Source: Brienomyrus brachyistius | Taxonomy: Eukaryota; Chordata; Actinopteri; Osteoglossiformes; Mormyridae | Direction of reading: 5' to 3' | DNA: 64,000 nt | Assembly (NCBI RefSeq): GCF_023856365.1 | Contig: NC_064538.1 | Span: 6,456,435 to 6,520,434 of the forward strand | Shown here: piece by piece, positions 31,513 to 43,510 of the stretch | Layout of the letters: every line of letters starts with the position of its first letter | Numbering within the stretch: position 1 is the stretch's first letter | Translations under genes and position numbers: made by a program | The notes under the pieces: model-generated | The model's input: the letters and a program-made list of their open reading frames with translations, nothing else | What the model was told of the DNA's origin: nothing | Database searches by the model: none

Positions 31513-31799
31513 ATGGAAAACCATTAAATACAATAGGAACAGCTTAGTGTGACTTTAAAATATTACCATGTATTATATTTTAAGTTTGTTGTAGGGATTT
31601 TACAGATTTCTTTTCTAAAAATAAAAAAAAAATACACAACACATCCACCATAATAAAAATGTATACAAAAAATGACAGATATATAAAATCGCAAGTCACA
31701 GTTAAAGCATGAACATAATGTTTTAGCTGTCAAGAGCTTCGGAGAAATTATATGAGTATAACTTTATGTGTATTTAGTATATAAGAGTGTTGTCTTTTT

Positions 31800-31890
31800 G
31801 CTGGTGGGCGGGGCCTCTACGATCCAGGGCAGGGCCCGGGCCCAGGGGCGGTGGCCCCGCCCACCCCGCCTATAGCTCCACACCTGCGAA
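31800..31890. mobile_element. GC-rich DNA-transposon end (possible)
   Basis: GGGCGGGGCC and GGCCCCGCCCACC surround GGGCCCGGGCCC. On the minus strand it starts CAGGTGTGGAGCTATAGGCG, like the end of a common vertebrate miniature transposon. A plain GC-box promoter is the alternative reading. Confidence 0.3.
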
Positions 31891-31899
31891 CAACATTAC

Positions 31900-33420
31900 A
31901 TAATTTGGCGCCTGTTGACGTATTACAGCTGCTGTTTGAGCTACTGCAGTATGGCGGTATATGATAAATTAATAACAAACGGGAAAGTAAAATTGGTATA
32001 CCTTCCAGCACTAATGCCGACTCATTTGAGACAACATCATCTGAGCATGTGTACGACCCAGCAAGGCAGAAACAGCTTCTGGAAGTTAGACTCCCTGTGG
32101 CTCTTTCGTTAGGATATTTCAGTCAAGTGTGTATTATTTTTAATCAAATATCAAAAATCTTTATTATCCAAGTGCTAAGTCCAAATATATGTAGAGTATA
32201 TACAATCGCCGCATTTTCAATAACCACTTCCGCTGGTCAGGGTTACCATGAACATGGAATCTAAAGGATGTACATGGCAGGAGTTACCTAGGACTGAATG
32301 CCAGTATGACACGGGATGCACACTATGAGACCATATGTTTTGGACTATATAAAAAAAAACCCTCACAAATATTGTGAGAATCTTACAGTTGGCACACGGG
32401 CAGGTACACAACCATTTCACTAGAATGCATTCAGGAAGACACTATTCTCCTGGCAAGCGCCAAAACCCGATTCATCCCCCAGACGAATTCAACACTCCAA
32501 AGCACATGTTTCCACTGCTCCACTTCTCTTGGGCAGCTCTAGTAGGGCGGAAATTTGATGAACAGACCTGCTACAAAAGGGGCACCTTATTACAGTCCCA
32601 CATTGAAAGTCAGAGCTTTTCAGAATAACTCTTTCTACCGGCAATGTTTGTCTATGCAGAGTGCTGTAAGACTGTATACTTATGTGTATGTTAGTAAAGG
32701 CTGTAGCTGACACAACGGACCCCACTAATTAGAAAGGGGTAATTGTACACATGTGGCGTCCAGTATGTTCTTCTATAACAGTTTCTTCAAAAAAAAAAAC
32801 AAAAAAAACTCACATTACACAAATTGGCACTATCAAAACGAGGATTATGGGGAAAATGGGGACTGTGATGGAGATTACATACACGTAGGCATGGTATTTA
32901 GTTTTTTCAAATCTGGTCACCTTCCAGAGTAATTGTAAACAAAAACCATCTTCACCCTATTTGATGCTTTATAAATGGACAATCAGTCACGCAGTAAATG
33001 GGGGTATAGAGAGACGCAGAGCTTGTCTAACAAGAAACCCTGGGAAGCTAACATTAATGGGGTGGGTATGGATAGCAAAACCTTTGATACAGATTACAGA
33101 TTTATATCTCACCTGAACCCTGGCGGGTTCCGTGCCAATAGGGGTTGGGATTAGGGTTAGTTAACTTAAGTAGTAATATTGATGTGTATATTCTCCTATT
33201 CTCCAGTCAGTGAATCGTGAAACCTAATGTTAATATGTTTCTATACCTATGTGTTCTGCTTAAAAACCCATAAAGGCAAGCACAGTGTTTAGACATTCTG
33301 TTACTTAGACTAGTAAACTATAAGATCCTTCAGCTTTCAATGAACCTGACACAAGAGTCTAAACAACAAATGTGTGCCATGTCATTTCTCATCTTTACGT
33401 CTTGTATCCTTTATATGGTA
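31900..33420. other. No gene recognised
   Basis: Short frames only. A-rich runs at 32788-32808 and scattered low-complexity sequence; no element ends or conserved motifs were identified. Confidence 0.45.
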
Positions 33421-33427
33421 ATTGGGT

Positions 33428-33500
33428 TTTCAAGGTGGAATTGCAGGTCGATCATTTTAAGGATCTAGATGTAAACCCTGGTGTTGCTTTAATATTTTTT
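33428..33500 (+). repeat. LTR fragment joined to integrase remnant (left member)
   Basis: GGTTTTCAAGGTGGAATT..., TTTTAAGGATCTAGATGTAA and CTGGTGTTGCTTTAATAT match 34738-34815. This places a piece of LTR directly before an integrase fragment, so most of the element between them has been deleted. Confidence 0.75.
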
Positions 33501-33504
33501 TTGC

Positions 33505-34189
33505 GCAATTTGCTTCGCACACTTCCTCCAGCGGAGAAGCTTACACTACTACACCCCACCAAATGACTGGGTGATGCCTTATTATTTAAGGTCTGGCTGT
33601 GAACCTCGATTACCGGTACACCATCTTCTGGGTCCTGCCGGGATCAGTCAGGATGGTGGACCTTTGGAGGAATGGGTACAAAACCCAGGAAAGTTTGCAG
33701 GTGCTTCAAGAGTATGTGAAGGCTTAGTTGGAGGAAGAAGCCACACCACGAAATCGGAAACACAATGAGTTGGTTAATGATTAGGGGTTGGATGAAGGTC
33801 AGCTGGTGTGTTTGCGGAACCATGTTCGAGGTAAAATACAGGATCATTGGGATGCCTGTTTGCATATGGTAGTTCGGTGTCCCCAAGATCAGGGTGCAGT
33901 TTACTCTGCAACTCCAATGGAGGGGGACGGGGTTGTCCGTCAAGTTCACCGAACAGAGTTGCGTCTAGTACCACAGGGGGTTGTTAGGTCAGGGGAAGAT
34001 GTTCTGGTAATGTCTCCTGAATCTGGGTTGCCCACAGGGGCAACAGAAATGGAATCGGATGAGGACTCTGTGATTTTACGGGGACAGGGCTGGTGGGAGG
34101 GGCGCAATAGAGCATCCACAAGTAGGCCTCGTATAATAGAGGAGGTTATGTCCCCCCCGAGGTGTAGAGACCAGTTAGACGTTCGGTGA
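33505..34189 (+). pseudogene. Ty3/gypsy integrase C-terminal remnant
   Basis: The plus strand shows RTLPPAEK, MPYYLRSGCEPRLPVHHLLG (33571 on), EEWVQNP, then a block with several stops, then GQLVCLRNHVRGKIQDHWDA and RCPQDQGAVYS and RQVHRTEL (33788-34189). These are the conserved blocks at the end of Ty3/gypsy integrases, including the chromodomain-proximal CTD. Stops near 33767-33785 and a missing stretch near 33550 show that it is dead. Confidence 0.8.
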
Positions 34190-34544
34190 GGTCCACCACT
34201 GGTCATCATACCAACCCCTATAAGTCAGTGAATGATCGTTCGGTTGGGGAGGAAGACCAGTGGTTTGGGGATAGAATTCTTAGCTGTGATCGTTGGGTCA
34301 TCAATTTCATTTTGGGGGATGGATTGTAGCCAGGCAATTATAGGCAGGTATAGGAACTGCAGTTTGGACTGGAGGCATAGCTGGGGCGAGATGGCTGCGC
34401 ATGTTCCGATGGTAGGGCATATTGGCAAAGGAGCAGGCACGGGAAAGACAGGCAGGGTCCTGATAGATTTGGTGGAGCATCGGCGGGCATATTGAATTTG
34501 CAGTGTAGCAGCCCTTCTGTTTGCTTGTTTCAGGGGTGAGCAAT

Positions 34545-34690
34545 CTTATCTGCAAAGGGCTGGTGTGTATGCAGGTTTTCACTGCATCTCCCTAATTAGA
34601 TTTCTAATTAGAGGACTGATTGGCTGAAGAGTCCTCATACTTGGTTTTGAAGAGCTAACCTAAAGGTTACCTCAAAAACCTGTTTTTTTT
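34545..34690 (+). repeat. Dispersed repeat (GGGCTGGTGTG..CCTAATTAGA)
   Basis: CAATCTTATCTGCAAAGGGC, TGCAGGTTTTCACTGCA, CTAATTAG repeated and GGACTGATTGGCTGAAGAG resemble a widespread vertebrate interspersed sequence. It lies between the integrase remnant and the following LTR. Confidence 0.5.
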
Positions 34691-34737
34691 TTGGTTTGAA
34701 TGGGGCAGTGAGTTATGGGGTAAACTACTGTTCTTTA

Positions 34738-35240
34738 GGGGTTTTCAAGGTGGAATTATGGGTGGATAATTTTAAGGATCTGGATGTAAACCTCCCTGGT
34801 GTTGCTTTAATATGTTTTATCTGAGGTTGTATCATGTATTATCAAGCCAGCCGGCTTAGTGGCCTCGGGAGCGGGGTTTAGTGGGAGCGGCTGGCTAGTT
34901 TTATTTTCTTTTTTGTTTGTGTCTTTTTCTTTGTTGTATGTATATTTTGGGTTCATTATTAGGCAGGCTGGGCCAGTTGGCACCCGTAGTCTGGGTGCTG
35001 GATTGCCCATAGGGGTCTTTTTTATTGCTGTGATTTGCTGTGTCATTCACTAGTGTGATTTGTGCTGGATGTGTTTTTAAGGTTGTGCTGTGGCGTGTAC
35101 CTGAGCAAACTTTGGGCAACCTGTTCTCTCGTTGGCTTTATTGGGGTGCAGTATATAGGTTTATGCCGTTTGAACAAACCCATGATTTCTGTATATTGAT
35201 TGTTTAATAAAGTTAAAATATTTTTTTTTGTTTAACGTGT
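34738..35240 (+). mobile_element. Probable LTR of the gypsy remnant
   Basis: It begins with the segment duplicated at 33428-33500. It is T/G-rich, contains GCAGTATATAGG (TATA-like, about 35148) and TTTAATAAAGTTAAAATA (polyadenylation-like, about 35204). The exact outer end was not determined; no target duplication was recognised. Confidence 0.5.
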
Positions 35241-35512
35241 GATTTTGGGAGCTTCCCTTCACCCAAGCTCTGACAAAGGGTGGATTAGTCTAATTACGGC
35301 CTGCTACAATTAGCTGAATATAACGTATAAAAAAAAAAAAATCACCTTATGGGTGCTCCGTAGGGTAGCAAGATCTTGAGTTTTTTTTTACTGTACTCGG
35401 GTACGTTTTAACATTTTCGACCAATCAGCAAACATTATTCTGACAGCATAGCTGGGAAACCAATGAAAAGTGAATTCAACGTTCTAGAACTTGACTTCGG
35501 GTTGACGCTCCC

Positions 35513-35519
35513 TATAAAA
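35513..35519 (+). promoter_or_regulatory. TATA box of candidate polymerase II promoter
   Basis: CTCCCTATAAAAGAGCTGGG is followed about 30 bases later by TTCAGTTGG, an initiator-like sequence. It sits ahead of a long A/G-rich region that ends in a consensus splice donor. Confidence 0.5.
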
Positions 35520-35544
35520 GAGCTGGGCACTGCTTCAAGGCGTT

Positions 35545-35983
35545 CAGTTGGCGCTGCCTCCAGATGAAGTAACACTGTACGGCTCTTGTTCCGTAGAACA
35601 ACATCAAAAGAATGAAAAAAACTACTTTTAAAGAAGACGAAAAAAACATTATTTAAAGAAGACGAAAAAAACAATATTTAAAGAAGACGAAAAAAATATC
35701 GTATAAAAAATAAGCAAAAAAAAATAATATCCGAAGAAGAAGGAAAAACATGCAAAGGAAAAAAACAAACAAAAATAAAAAATAATATCCAAAGAAGAAG
35801 AAGGAAAAACATGCAAAGGAAACAAAACAAACATTTAAAAATACAATATCCAAAGAAGAAGGAAAAAAACATCCAATGGGAGAAAAGAAGAACTGAAGGG
35901 CCAACGAGGTAGGAGGAAATACAAATTTCGTTTCAGCACCGTTGGAGTGCCAAGCCGTGAAAAGCATTTGGCCAGAAGACAAG
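35545..35983 (+). ncRNA. Candidate non-coding 5' exon with splice donor
   Basis: It runs from the initiator-like site to AAG|GTAAGTG at 35983/35984, a consensus donor. The exon is A-rich on the plus strand, has no long ATG frame, and contains two nested tandem repeats: AAAGAAGACGAAAAAA about every 25 bases (35629-35695) and a ~60-base unit with TATCC(A/G)AAGAAGAAGGAAAA (35727-35872). The downstream exon was not found. It could be a 5' UTR or a long non-coding RNA. It lies just before the left edge of copy B; the copy A counterpart would be outside the window. Confidence 0.35.
35625..35875 (+). repeat. GA-rich short tandem repeats in the candidate exon
   Basis: Three ~25-base units are followed by three ~60-base units, each containing AAGAAGA(C/A)GAA-type purine strings. 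Purine-rich GAA strings are typical exonic splicing enhancers, but here they may simply be repeat expansion. Confidence 0.75.
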
Positions 35984-37586
35984 GTAAGTGTTGTACCTGT
36001 TATTTTAAAACAGCGCTTTTCAAAATGCTGCTTTATAATCGTTTGAGATCGTCAGTCAGTGTGACAGGTGAAGGCTTTTTGAGTTTACCGACATAAAGTT
36101 TTATTTCTGTATTAGGGCATTGTCAGGAACAATGATGTGTTCATCGCTATGATGTGGTCAAAAAGCGATGCATTGAATCTTAGAAACATTTGTGATTTTC
36201 CTTTTATTTAATCAGTAAAATTTCCATTGGTTTTATATAGTGCCCCTTGAAATATGTCTTCAGCTCATTTTCCGGGCATTTTACTAGAATGCATCCTGAG
36301 AAATACACAAGCTCTGTTGCATTTGCTTGGTGCCTCGATGTTTAGTGCTGAGTATAATTGTTGCAGTTGCCTTTTATATATTCCGTGAGACCTGTTGGTG
36401 CTAATAGAAGTGTGAGACTGTCATGGTGAATTTATTATGCAATCGCACGCTTAAATACCTGAGGGTTGCCAGTCCTTTTGCGTTGTACAGGAGGACTAAA
36501 GCTGACGAGTGTGTTTCTACACACTATCAAGGGCATTGTAATATAGTTTTCTCAGGTGGGAGAATGCTGCCGATCTCCTATTTGACAATACAGTCCTTGG
36601 TATACATTTGCTCCTCCTACATTAATTTATATGTAAAATTAATGTAATGTACATTATTGTTTGACGCAAAGCTTTTGTTATTTTGGTTATTATTTATTTA
36701 ATTGTGCTTTTTGGTTCATAAAGAAAGTAAGACTCTCATTTAGATGTTAGTGCTAGAAGATATTTCTCTGTCCTCCACATATGCAGTTCTTTTGGGTATA
36801 AAGACTCCAGACTGTGCCAGTTTGGAAGTCCACATTTTAAATGGTGGACTTTTATAATAGCCCTGATTGGCAGATTGTCAGAATATTAATTAAAGATAAG
36901 CACAGCACAGAGGAGCTATATATAAGAACTGACATTCAAACTGGCATTCCGTATCTTGTTAAGTGTTTAAGTCTATTCCTCCAAAACAGTACAAAGGTGA
37001 TTAGCAATAGAATGTAATCTGTTTTGACATTTAAACCATGAAATATCTGTTTGACTTTACTGCATTTGGACACAAGTGCCATTCACTAGCCAGCACAAAG
37101 TTGCCAAAAAGATTTGCCTGAATTGCTGTTCCATTTTAAAAGCTTTCCATTTTGAAAATGATGTTATAACCTTTTAAAAGTATTTTCACTAATGCTCTAT
37201 GGTGGTATTAAAAGCATTCCAAATGAATCCAAACATTCCAGACATACTTTCCTATTCATTTTTGAGGTAAAAGTTAGTCAAAGTCATAATTGAAGTTAAT
37301 TTTCTCCCAGCATGGTACTAAACCAGCCGATTCTACTAATTGTCTTGACTGAATCCACTTAACTGGCTTTTTGAGCTCTGTGTGGCATAATTAGAACTGG
37401 AAAGTATTCTGAATTTGGTTCTTGAGGAATGTATAGCTCTATATCATCTCCCAGTAACTGCTTTTAGAAGCACCTACAAATTGTTTGTAGAACTGTTGAT
37501 CTGTTTTCTTGGGGTGTAACATTCTTTGCAACAGTAGTACTGAATTTTCTCTGAATTTCCTTTGTTATTTTGTTTGTGGGGCACAT

Positions 37587-37635
37587 TGTCATTGTAGTAT
37601 TTAAATATGGATGAGGGAATTTGTTTTGTTTTTCA
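37587..37635 (+). repeat. Inverted repeat arm 1, left (copy B)
   Basis: Copy B equivalent of 1181-1229. Its partner at 39823-39871 is again an exact reverse complement, so the arms have not diverged from each other in either copy. Confidence 0.9.
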
Positions 37636-37809
37636 GGTCTTAGTAGTCTTGTCTTTCTGGTCTAAAAAGATTTTTTTAGTGTTATGTTTCATGATTAATA
37701 TAGAAAAAAGTTAAAAAATGAATGCAGATTAATCGTGCTGTATGATGCTCCTTGACAATTTGAACGCAACCGTTCAAACCGAGACTAATTTGAATACAGA
37801 CCAAGTCCA

Positions 37810-38068
37810 AGTCTTATGCAAAAGTTTGGCCACCCTTTGACAAATAACTGATTTTACAATTGAAAAGATGTTAACACAGTCTCTCTAGGAAATGGAACAA
37901 AATACAGTATTTTCAGCAAACATTGATGCATAGTTGCATTTTATGCCATAAATTGAACAAAAATAAAAACATTATTCTAGCACTCTGCAAAAGTTTGGCC
38001 ACCCTACATAATCAGTACTTAGTAACACCTCCTCTGGCAGATATCACAGCTTACAAACGCTTCTTATA
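37810..38068 (-). mobile_element. Tc1/mariner-like transposon 3' end fragment (copy B)
   Basis: Copy B equivalent of 1404-1662, with the same two terminal motifs and the same abrupt junction with satellite sequence. Confidence 0.6.
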
Positions 38069-38221
38069 GCCATTTATTTATTTTTTTTGCAATGGAAATA
38101 AAAATAAAGCAGTCCTCCGCAGAGGGGGGGTGGTGGAGGGAATATATGTTAAAAATATTTAAATACATCCCAAGCATACCGTCTGCCAGCCGTCTGCCAG
38201 CGGTGGGGTGACATGCCTTGC

Positions 38222-38745
38222 AGTGTTTCCCCTACCATTATATTACCCCCCCCCCCCCCAGCGGCACCTCCCGCCCCCTCTTGAAGGTTAAGTTAATTTT
38301 ATTTAATTCTCTATATCTATATATATATAGATATTCTCTATATAGCGCCAAATCACAACACATTACCTTTTCTATAGAACAGGACTATACATTGTCCTTT
38401 TATTAAGCAAACTAAATAGCCTTATGTTATTTATGTTATTTACACAGCAGCTTGACATTTTTGTCTCTACACGGTCGGGCGTTTACAGGCCTCCTCTGCT
38501 CTCTGTCATGCATGGCGGAGCTCCGCCCCTATGTGCGCACACACAGGTGAGCACACTCCCACCAGCGGACAGAGAGCGCGAGTCGGAAAATATGTCGCAC
38601 CAAGCACCTGAAAAGCTGCTTTTTAAAATATTTATATATTTTCTATTTATATTTTTTATATTGACTGCTGTAGTTAAAAGAAACACATGAACACCATGAA
38701 TCCTGTAGGTGTCCGTCTGCCCCCCCCGCCCCCGAGGGGAAACAC
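38222..38745. mobile_element. Non-autonomous hAT element with 8-bp TSD (copy B)
   Basis: Same insertion as 1816-2349, flanked by TGCCTTGC at 38214-38221 and 38746-38753. It is shorter mainly because its internal TA run is contracted; the poly-C run near the left end is longer. Confidence 0.85.
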
Positions 38746-38868
38746 TGCCTTGCCTGCTCACCCATGTTTAATGCACCTTAGTTCTCCATACTGACCATCT
38801 AGTCCTGATACACCGTGTGTGTGTGTGTGTGTGTGTATATGTATGTATGTATGTATGTGAAAGTATAA

Positions 38869-39086
38869 GATGGTGAAAATCACAAGGTCACTGGTCCAAA
38901 CCCAGCCTCAGCATATGGGTGGGCCTTTGCCCCCAGGCCCCTAACCCCCAGCTCCCTGGGCACCTCAACAGGTGGCTGCCCTTCACGGACAACTTACTCC
39001 ACAAAACAGAGCACAATGAGGGAGGTGTAAAGACAATTCACCCACGGGGATTAATAAAGTATTGATTATTATTATTATAATATATA
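38869..39086 (+). mobile_element. SINE, tRNA-like head and ATT tail (copy B)
   Basis: Copy B equivalent of 2473-2690, unchanged in structure. Confidence 0.7.
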
Positions 39087-39822
39087 AGCACATACACACG
39101 CTTTGTATATAATGAGATGTATATTATCAGGACTTGGTCTGTATTCAGATTGGTCTTTGTTTGAATGGTTGCATTCAAATTATACACACAATATACCTTT
39201 ATTCATAATATTAATAATATAATGTTAAAATGACATTTGGACTAGACATATATATGCTTACATAGTATACAGTATATACAGTAACCCCACCCCCACATTT
39301 CAGCAGGTGATACATTCCAAAACCGACCACAGATAATAGCGAACCATCTACAGACCCCATATAGAACGTGAATTGATAAATAACCAAGCGTAAGACATTG
39401 CTGACAATAAATACAGTAATAAGTACATTTTACATTACTTTACAGCACTATAGCCTTAAATTTTCACCATCTTATCCGTTTCACATTGTTCTACTTAGAT
39501 GGATTAACTTCTGCTCAAAAATAATATATAGCTAATTATAAATAAGGAGAATCATGCATAACATAGCTAGACACCCATTAGCAATTATTTGGGCAGTAGT
39601 GATGAGCGGGTCGACCTGACCTATGCTAATGTTTCGCTAATCAAGCCTCACATCTCCAGGATTTGCACCATTTTATAATCCCACGTTGTTCTACTTTAGA
39701 TTAATTTCTGCTCTCACAAATGTGACTCATGTACCTCTGACTGAAGAGAGAGTTTGCCATAATTGGTTCCATAAAACTAAATGATCTCTTTCAGACCGAA
39801 AAGACAAGAGGCTAGTAAGATT

Positions 39823-39871
39823 TGAAAAACAAAACAAATTCCCTCATCCATATTTAAATACTACAATGACA
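39823..39871 (-). repeat. Inverted repeat arm 1, right (copy B)
   Basis: Exact reverse complement of 37587-37635. It precedes the copy B macrosatellite at about 39911. Confidence 0.9.
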
Positions 39872-40591
39872 TGTAGAAAGACTGTACCTCACAAATTTGT
39901 GTAAATTTGTATTATGTGGTGGTTGATGTTGCTATTTATTGTTATTGTTGTTATCACAGCTGCAGCTGTACTTATCATTTTTGTTATTGCTATTACTTTT
40001 GTTATTGGCTCTAGTTGTTTTTCTTTTTATTTATTTTTATTATTTTTATTTTCTTTTTGTTTTTCTTAATTTTTCGTTTTTTTTTTTCGCAATGGACATG
40101 AAAAAAAAAAAACAGTCCTCCGCAGAGGAGGGGTGGTGGAGGGAATGTACATGTAAAAAAAAATAATTATTATATGGAGGTTGATGTTGCTATTTATTGT
40201 TATTGTTGTTATCATAACTGCAGCTGTACTTATCATTTTTGATAAAAAATGAAAAAAACATTTTTGATTTGAAAAAAAAAAACAGTCCTCCGCAGAGGAG
40301 GGGTGGTGGAGGGAATATACATGTAAAAAAAATAATTATTATATGGAGGTTGATGTTGCTATTTATTGTTATTGTTGTTATCATAACTGCTGCTGTACTT
40401 ATCATTTTTGTTATTGCTATTACTATTGTTATTGGCTCTAGTTGTTTTTCTTTTTTTTCTTTTTATTATTTTTATTTTCTTTTTGTTTTTCTTTGTTTTT
40501 GTGTTTTTTTTCTTCATAATGGAAATTTAAAATAAAGTAGTCCTCCGCAGAGGAGGGGTGGTGGAGGGAATATGCATGTAAAAAAAAATAA

Positions 40592-41143
40592 TTGTCACGC
40601 AACAGGGGTGACATATATCTCCCTGAGCCTGCGCAGTTTGTCGGGTGTTATGGGTGGTCCCGAAGGGGTCTGACCCCCTCTGCTGGTGGTGGGCTGGGTT
40701 GGTGCGTGAGTTGTGTCACTGTGGGTCAGGGTCCTGACGGGTATTCCGGGTACTTTGGGACACTACGTGCGTCGAAGGCGGCTTTGTGGTTTGGTCTTGT
40801 GCTGGGTGGGGGTGCCAACCTTCTTCTGTGGCCCTGGGTTCGGCTTCCTGGAAAGTGGGGTGGGCCCTTTTCACGGCCCCCCTCTACTTCCCGCTCCCCC
40901 TCAGCACTACTGGTGGTCGCATGCCGGGGGGTCAGAATGGGGGGGGTGTCGCTGCTACTCCCCACATCAACTATTAGCACATCCATGGACAAATCGCTAC
41001 ATTCACACACAAGCATAAATACATACATATATAGGTATGCATCCACACTTACCTGTACACCCCACACATGTAGATACACATACACAACCAATAGCAGACA
41101 CGTTGTTTTTCTTTGTTTATTTTTTGTGTTTTTTTTTGTTTGA
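40592..41143 (+). repeat. GC-rich satellite segment, array B block 1
   Basis: It carries the array B marker GGGTTGGTGCGTG and private changes near 40817 (GTGCCAACC) and 41000 (ACATTCACAC). Confidence 0.8.
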
Positions 41144-41303
41144 AATGGAAATTAAAAATAAAGCAGTCCTCCGCAGAGGAGGGGTGGTGGAGGGAATATA
41201 TATGTAGATATATAAAATAATTGTCTCACAACTAGGGTGACATACCTTGCCTGCTCACTCAATTTTAGTGCTCCTTAGTTATCCATACTGACCATCTAGT
41301 CTC

Positions 41304-41581
41304 TGTCACGGGAGATCGCGGGCAGAGCGGCGATCGTGCGTGCAGGCGGGCAAGGACAGGCAGACAAGCAGAAATCGGGGCAAAGTACGGGGTTTAATCG
41401 GGGACACGGAACTACGAACACTGACTGACATCAATGACGGACGAAGGACTCAGGTAAGACACGGACTGAAATACACAGGACTGAGCAAATGAACTAGATA
41501 CAGCTGGGTACAATCGGGAGAAAACACGTGGGTAATCAGGGGGCGTGGCACACAGGAGGAGCGGACGAGCCGGGCATGACA
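41304..41581 (-). mobile_element. Solo LTR E3
   Basis: A single 278-bp LTR with GTCTC at 41299-41303 and 41582-41586. It occupies the same monomer site as the arrays and is what LTR-LTR recombination would leave. It gives the exact LTR boundaries used for the other arrays. Confidence 0.9.
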
Positions 41582-41945
41582 GTCTCGATACACCCATATA
41601 TATATTTTTTTGGGAATATGGTGGGGTGCATGGGATTCCGCCGTCTGCCAGCGGTGGGGAGCTCGTACCCTGACCACTCCCTCACTTTTAATGTACCGCA
41701 GTTTTGAATTGCACACACTTCTGTTCACACACACATTCATACACACCGACATGTACATACATTACACACACACACATTGAGCGGGGGGGGGGCAGATGGG
41801 GGCCTGAAGAGGGCCCCTTTTATTCTCCCTCTCTGGGCCCTTGGAGGGTGTGGTGGGTGGTCCCGGGGGGGGTTTGGAGAGTACCCGGAAAACCTGCCTG
41901 GTCCTTGACCCACAGTGGCACATCCTTGATGATAATACGTTGTTG
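41582..41945 (+). repeat. CA/GC-rich segment after solo LTR E3
   Basis: Same segment, with a longer G run near 41785 and a CTCCCTCAC variant near 41690. Confidence 0.75.
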
Positions 41946-42797
41946 TAAATTTGTATTATGTGGTGGTTGATGTTGCTATTTATTGTTATTGTTGTTATCA
42001 CAGCTGCAGCTGTACTTATCATTTTTGTTATTGCTATTAATTTTGTTATTGGCTCTAGTTTTTCTTTTTATTTATTTTTATTATTTTTATTTTCTTTTTG
42101 TTTTTCTTAATTTTTTGTTTTTTTTTACGCAATGGACATGAAAAAAAAAACAGTCCTCCGCAGAGGAGGGGTGGTGGAGGGAATATACATGTAAAAAAAA
42201 ATAATTATTATATGGAGGTTGATGTTGCTATTTATTGTTATTGTTGTTATCATAACTGCAGCTGTACTTATCATTTTTGATAAAAAATGAAAAAAACATT
42301 TTTGATTTGAAAAAAAAAACAGTCCTCCGCAGAGGAGGGGTGGTGGAGGGAATATACATGTAAAAAAACATATTATTATATGAAGGTTGATGTTGCTATT
42401 TATTGTTATTGTTGTTATCATAACTGCAGCTGTACTTATCATTTTTGATAAAAAATGAAAAAAACATTTTTGATTTGAAAAAAAAAACAGTCCTCCGCAG
42501 AGGAGGGGTGGTGGAGGGAATATACATGTAAAAAAAAATATTATTATATGAAGGTTGATGTTGCTATTTATTGTTATTGTTGTTATCATAACTGCTGCTG
42601 TACTTATCATTTTTGTTATTGCTATTACTATTGTTATTGGCTCTAGTTGTTTTTCTTTTTTTTATTTTTATTATTTTTATTTTCTTTTTGTTTTTCTTTG
42701 TTTTTGTGTTTTTTTTCTTCATAATGGAAATTTAAAATAAAGTAGTCCTCCGCAGAGGAGGGGTGGTGGAGGGAATATGCATGTAAAAAAAAAATAA

Positions 42798-43345
42798 TTG
42801 TCACGCAACAGGGGTGACATATATCTCCCTGAGCCTGCGCAGTTTGTCGGGTGTTATGGGTGGTCCCGAAGGGGTCTGACCCCCTCTGCTGGTGGTGGGC
42901 TGGGTTGGTGCGTGAGTTGTGTCACTGTGGGTCAGGGTCCTGACGGGTATTCCGGGTACTTTGGGACACTACGTGCGTCGAAGGCAGCTTTGTGGTTTGG
43001 TCTTGTGCTGGGTGGGGGTGCCTACCTTCTTCTGTGGCCCTGGGTTCGGCTTCCTGGAAAGTGGGGTGGGCCCTTTTCACGGCCCCCCTCTACTTCCCGC
43101 TCCCCCTCAGCACTACTGGTGGTCGCATGCCGGGGGGTCAGAATGGGGGGGGTGTCGCTGCTACTCCCCACATCAACTATTAGCACATCCATGGACAAAT
43201 CGCTACACTCACACACAAGCATAAATACATACATATATAGGTATGCATCCACACTTACCTGTACACCCCACACATGTAGATACACATACACAACCAATAG
43301 CAGACACGTTGTTTTTCTTTGTTTATTTTTTGTGTTTTTTTTTTG
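42798..43345 (+). repeat. GC-rich satellite segment, array B block 2
   Basis: It carries the array B marker GGGTTGGTGCGTG and a private change near 42985 (GAAGGCAGCTT). Confidence 0.8.
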
Positions 43346-43510
43346 TTTGAAATGGAAATTAAAAATAAAGCAGTCCTCCGCAGAGGAGGGGTGGTGGAGG
43401 GAATATATATGTAGATATATAAAATAATTGTCTCACAACTAGGGTGACATACCTTGCCTGCTAACTGAATTTTAGTGCTCCTTAGTTATCCATACTGACC
43501 ATCTAGTCTC

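Noticed and set aside
31321..31533. 70-codon minus frame with WGFLRVLRFPP as a gene
   Set aside because: It is the translation of the SINE-like element at 31146-31512.
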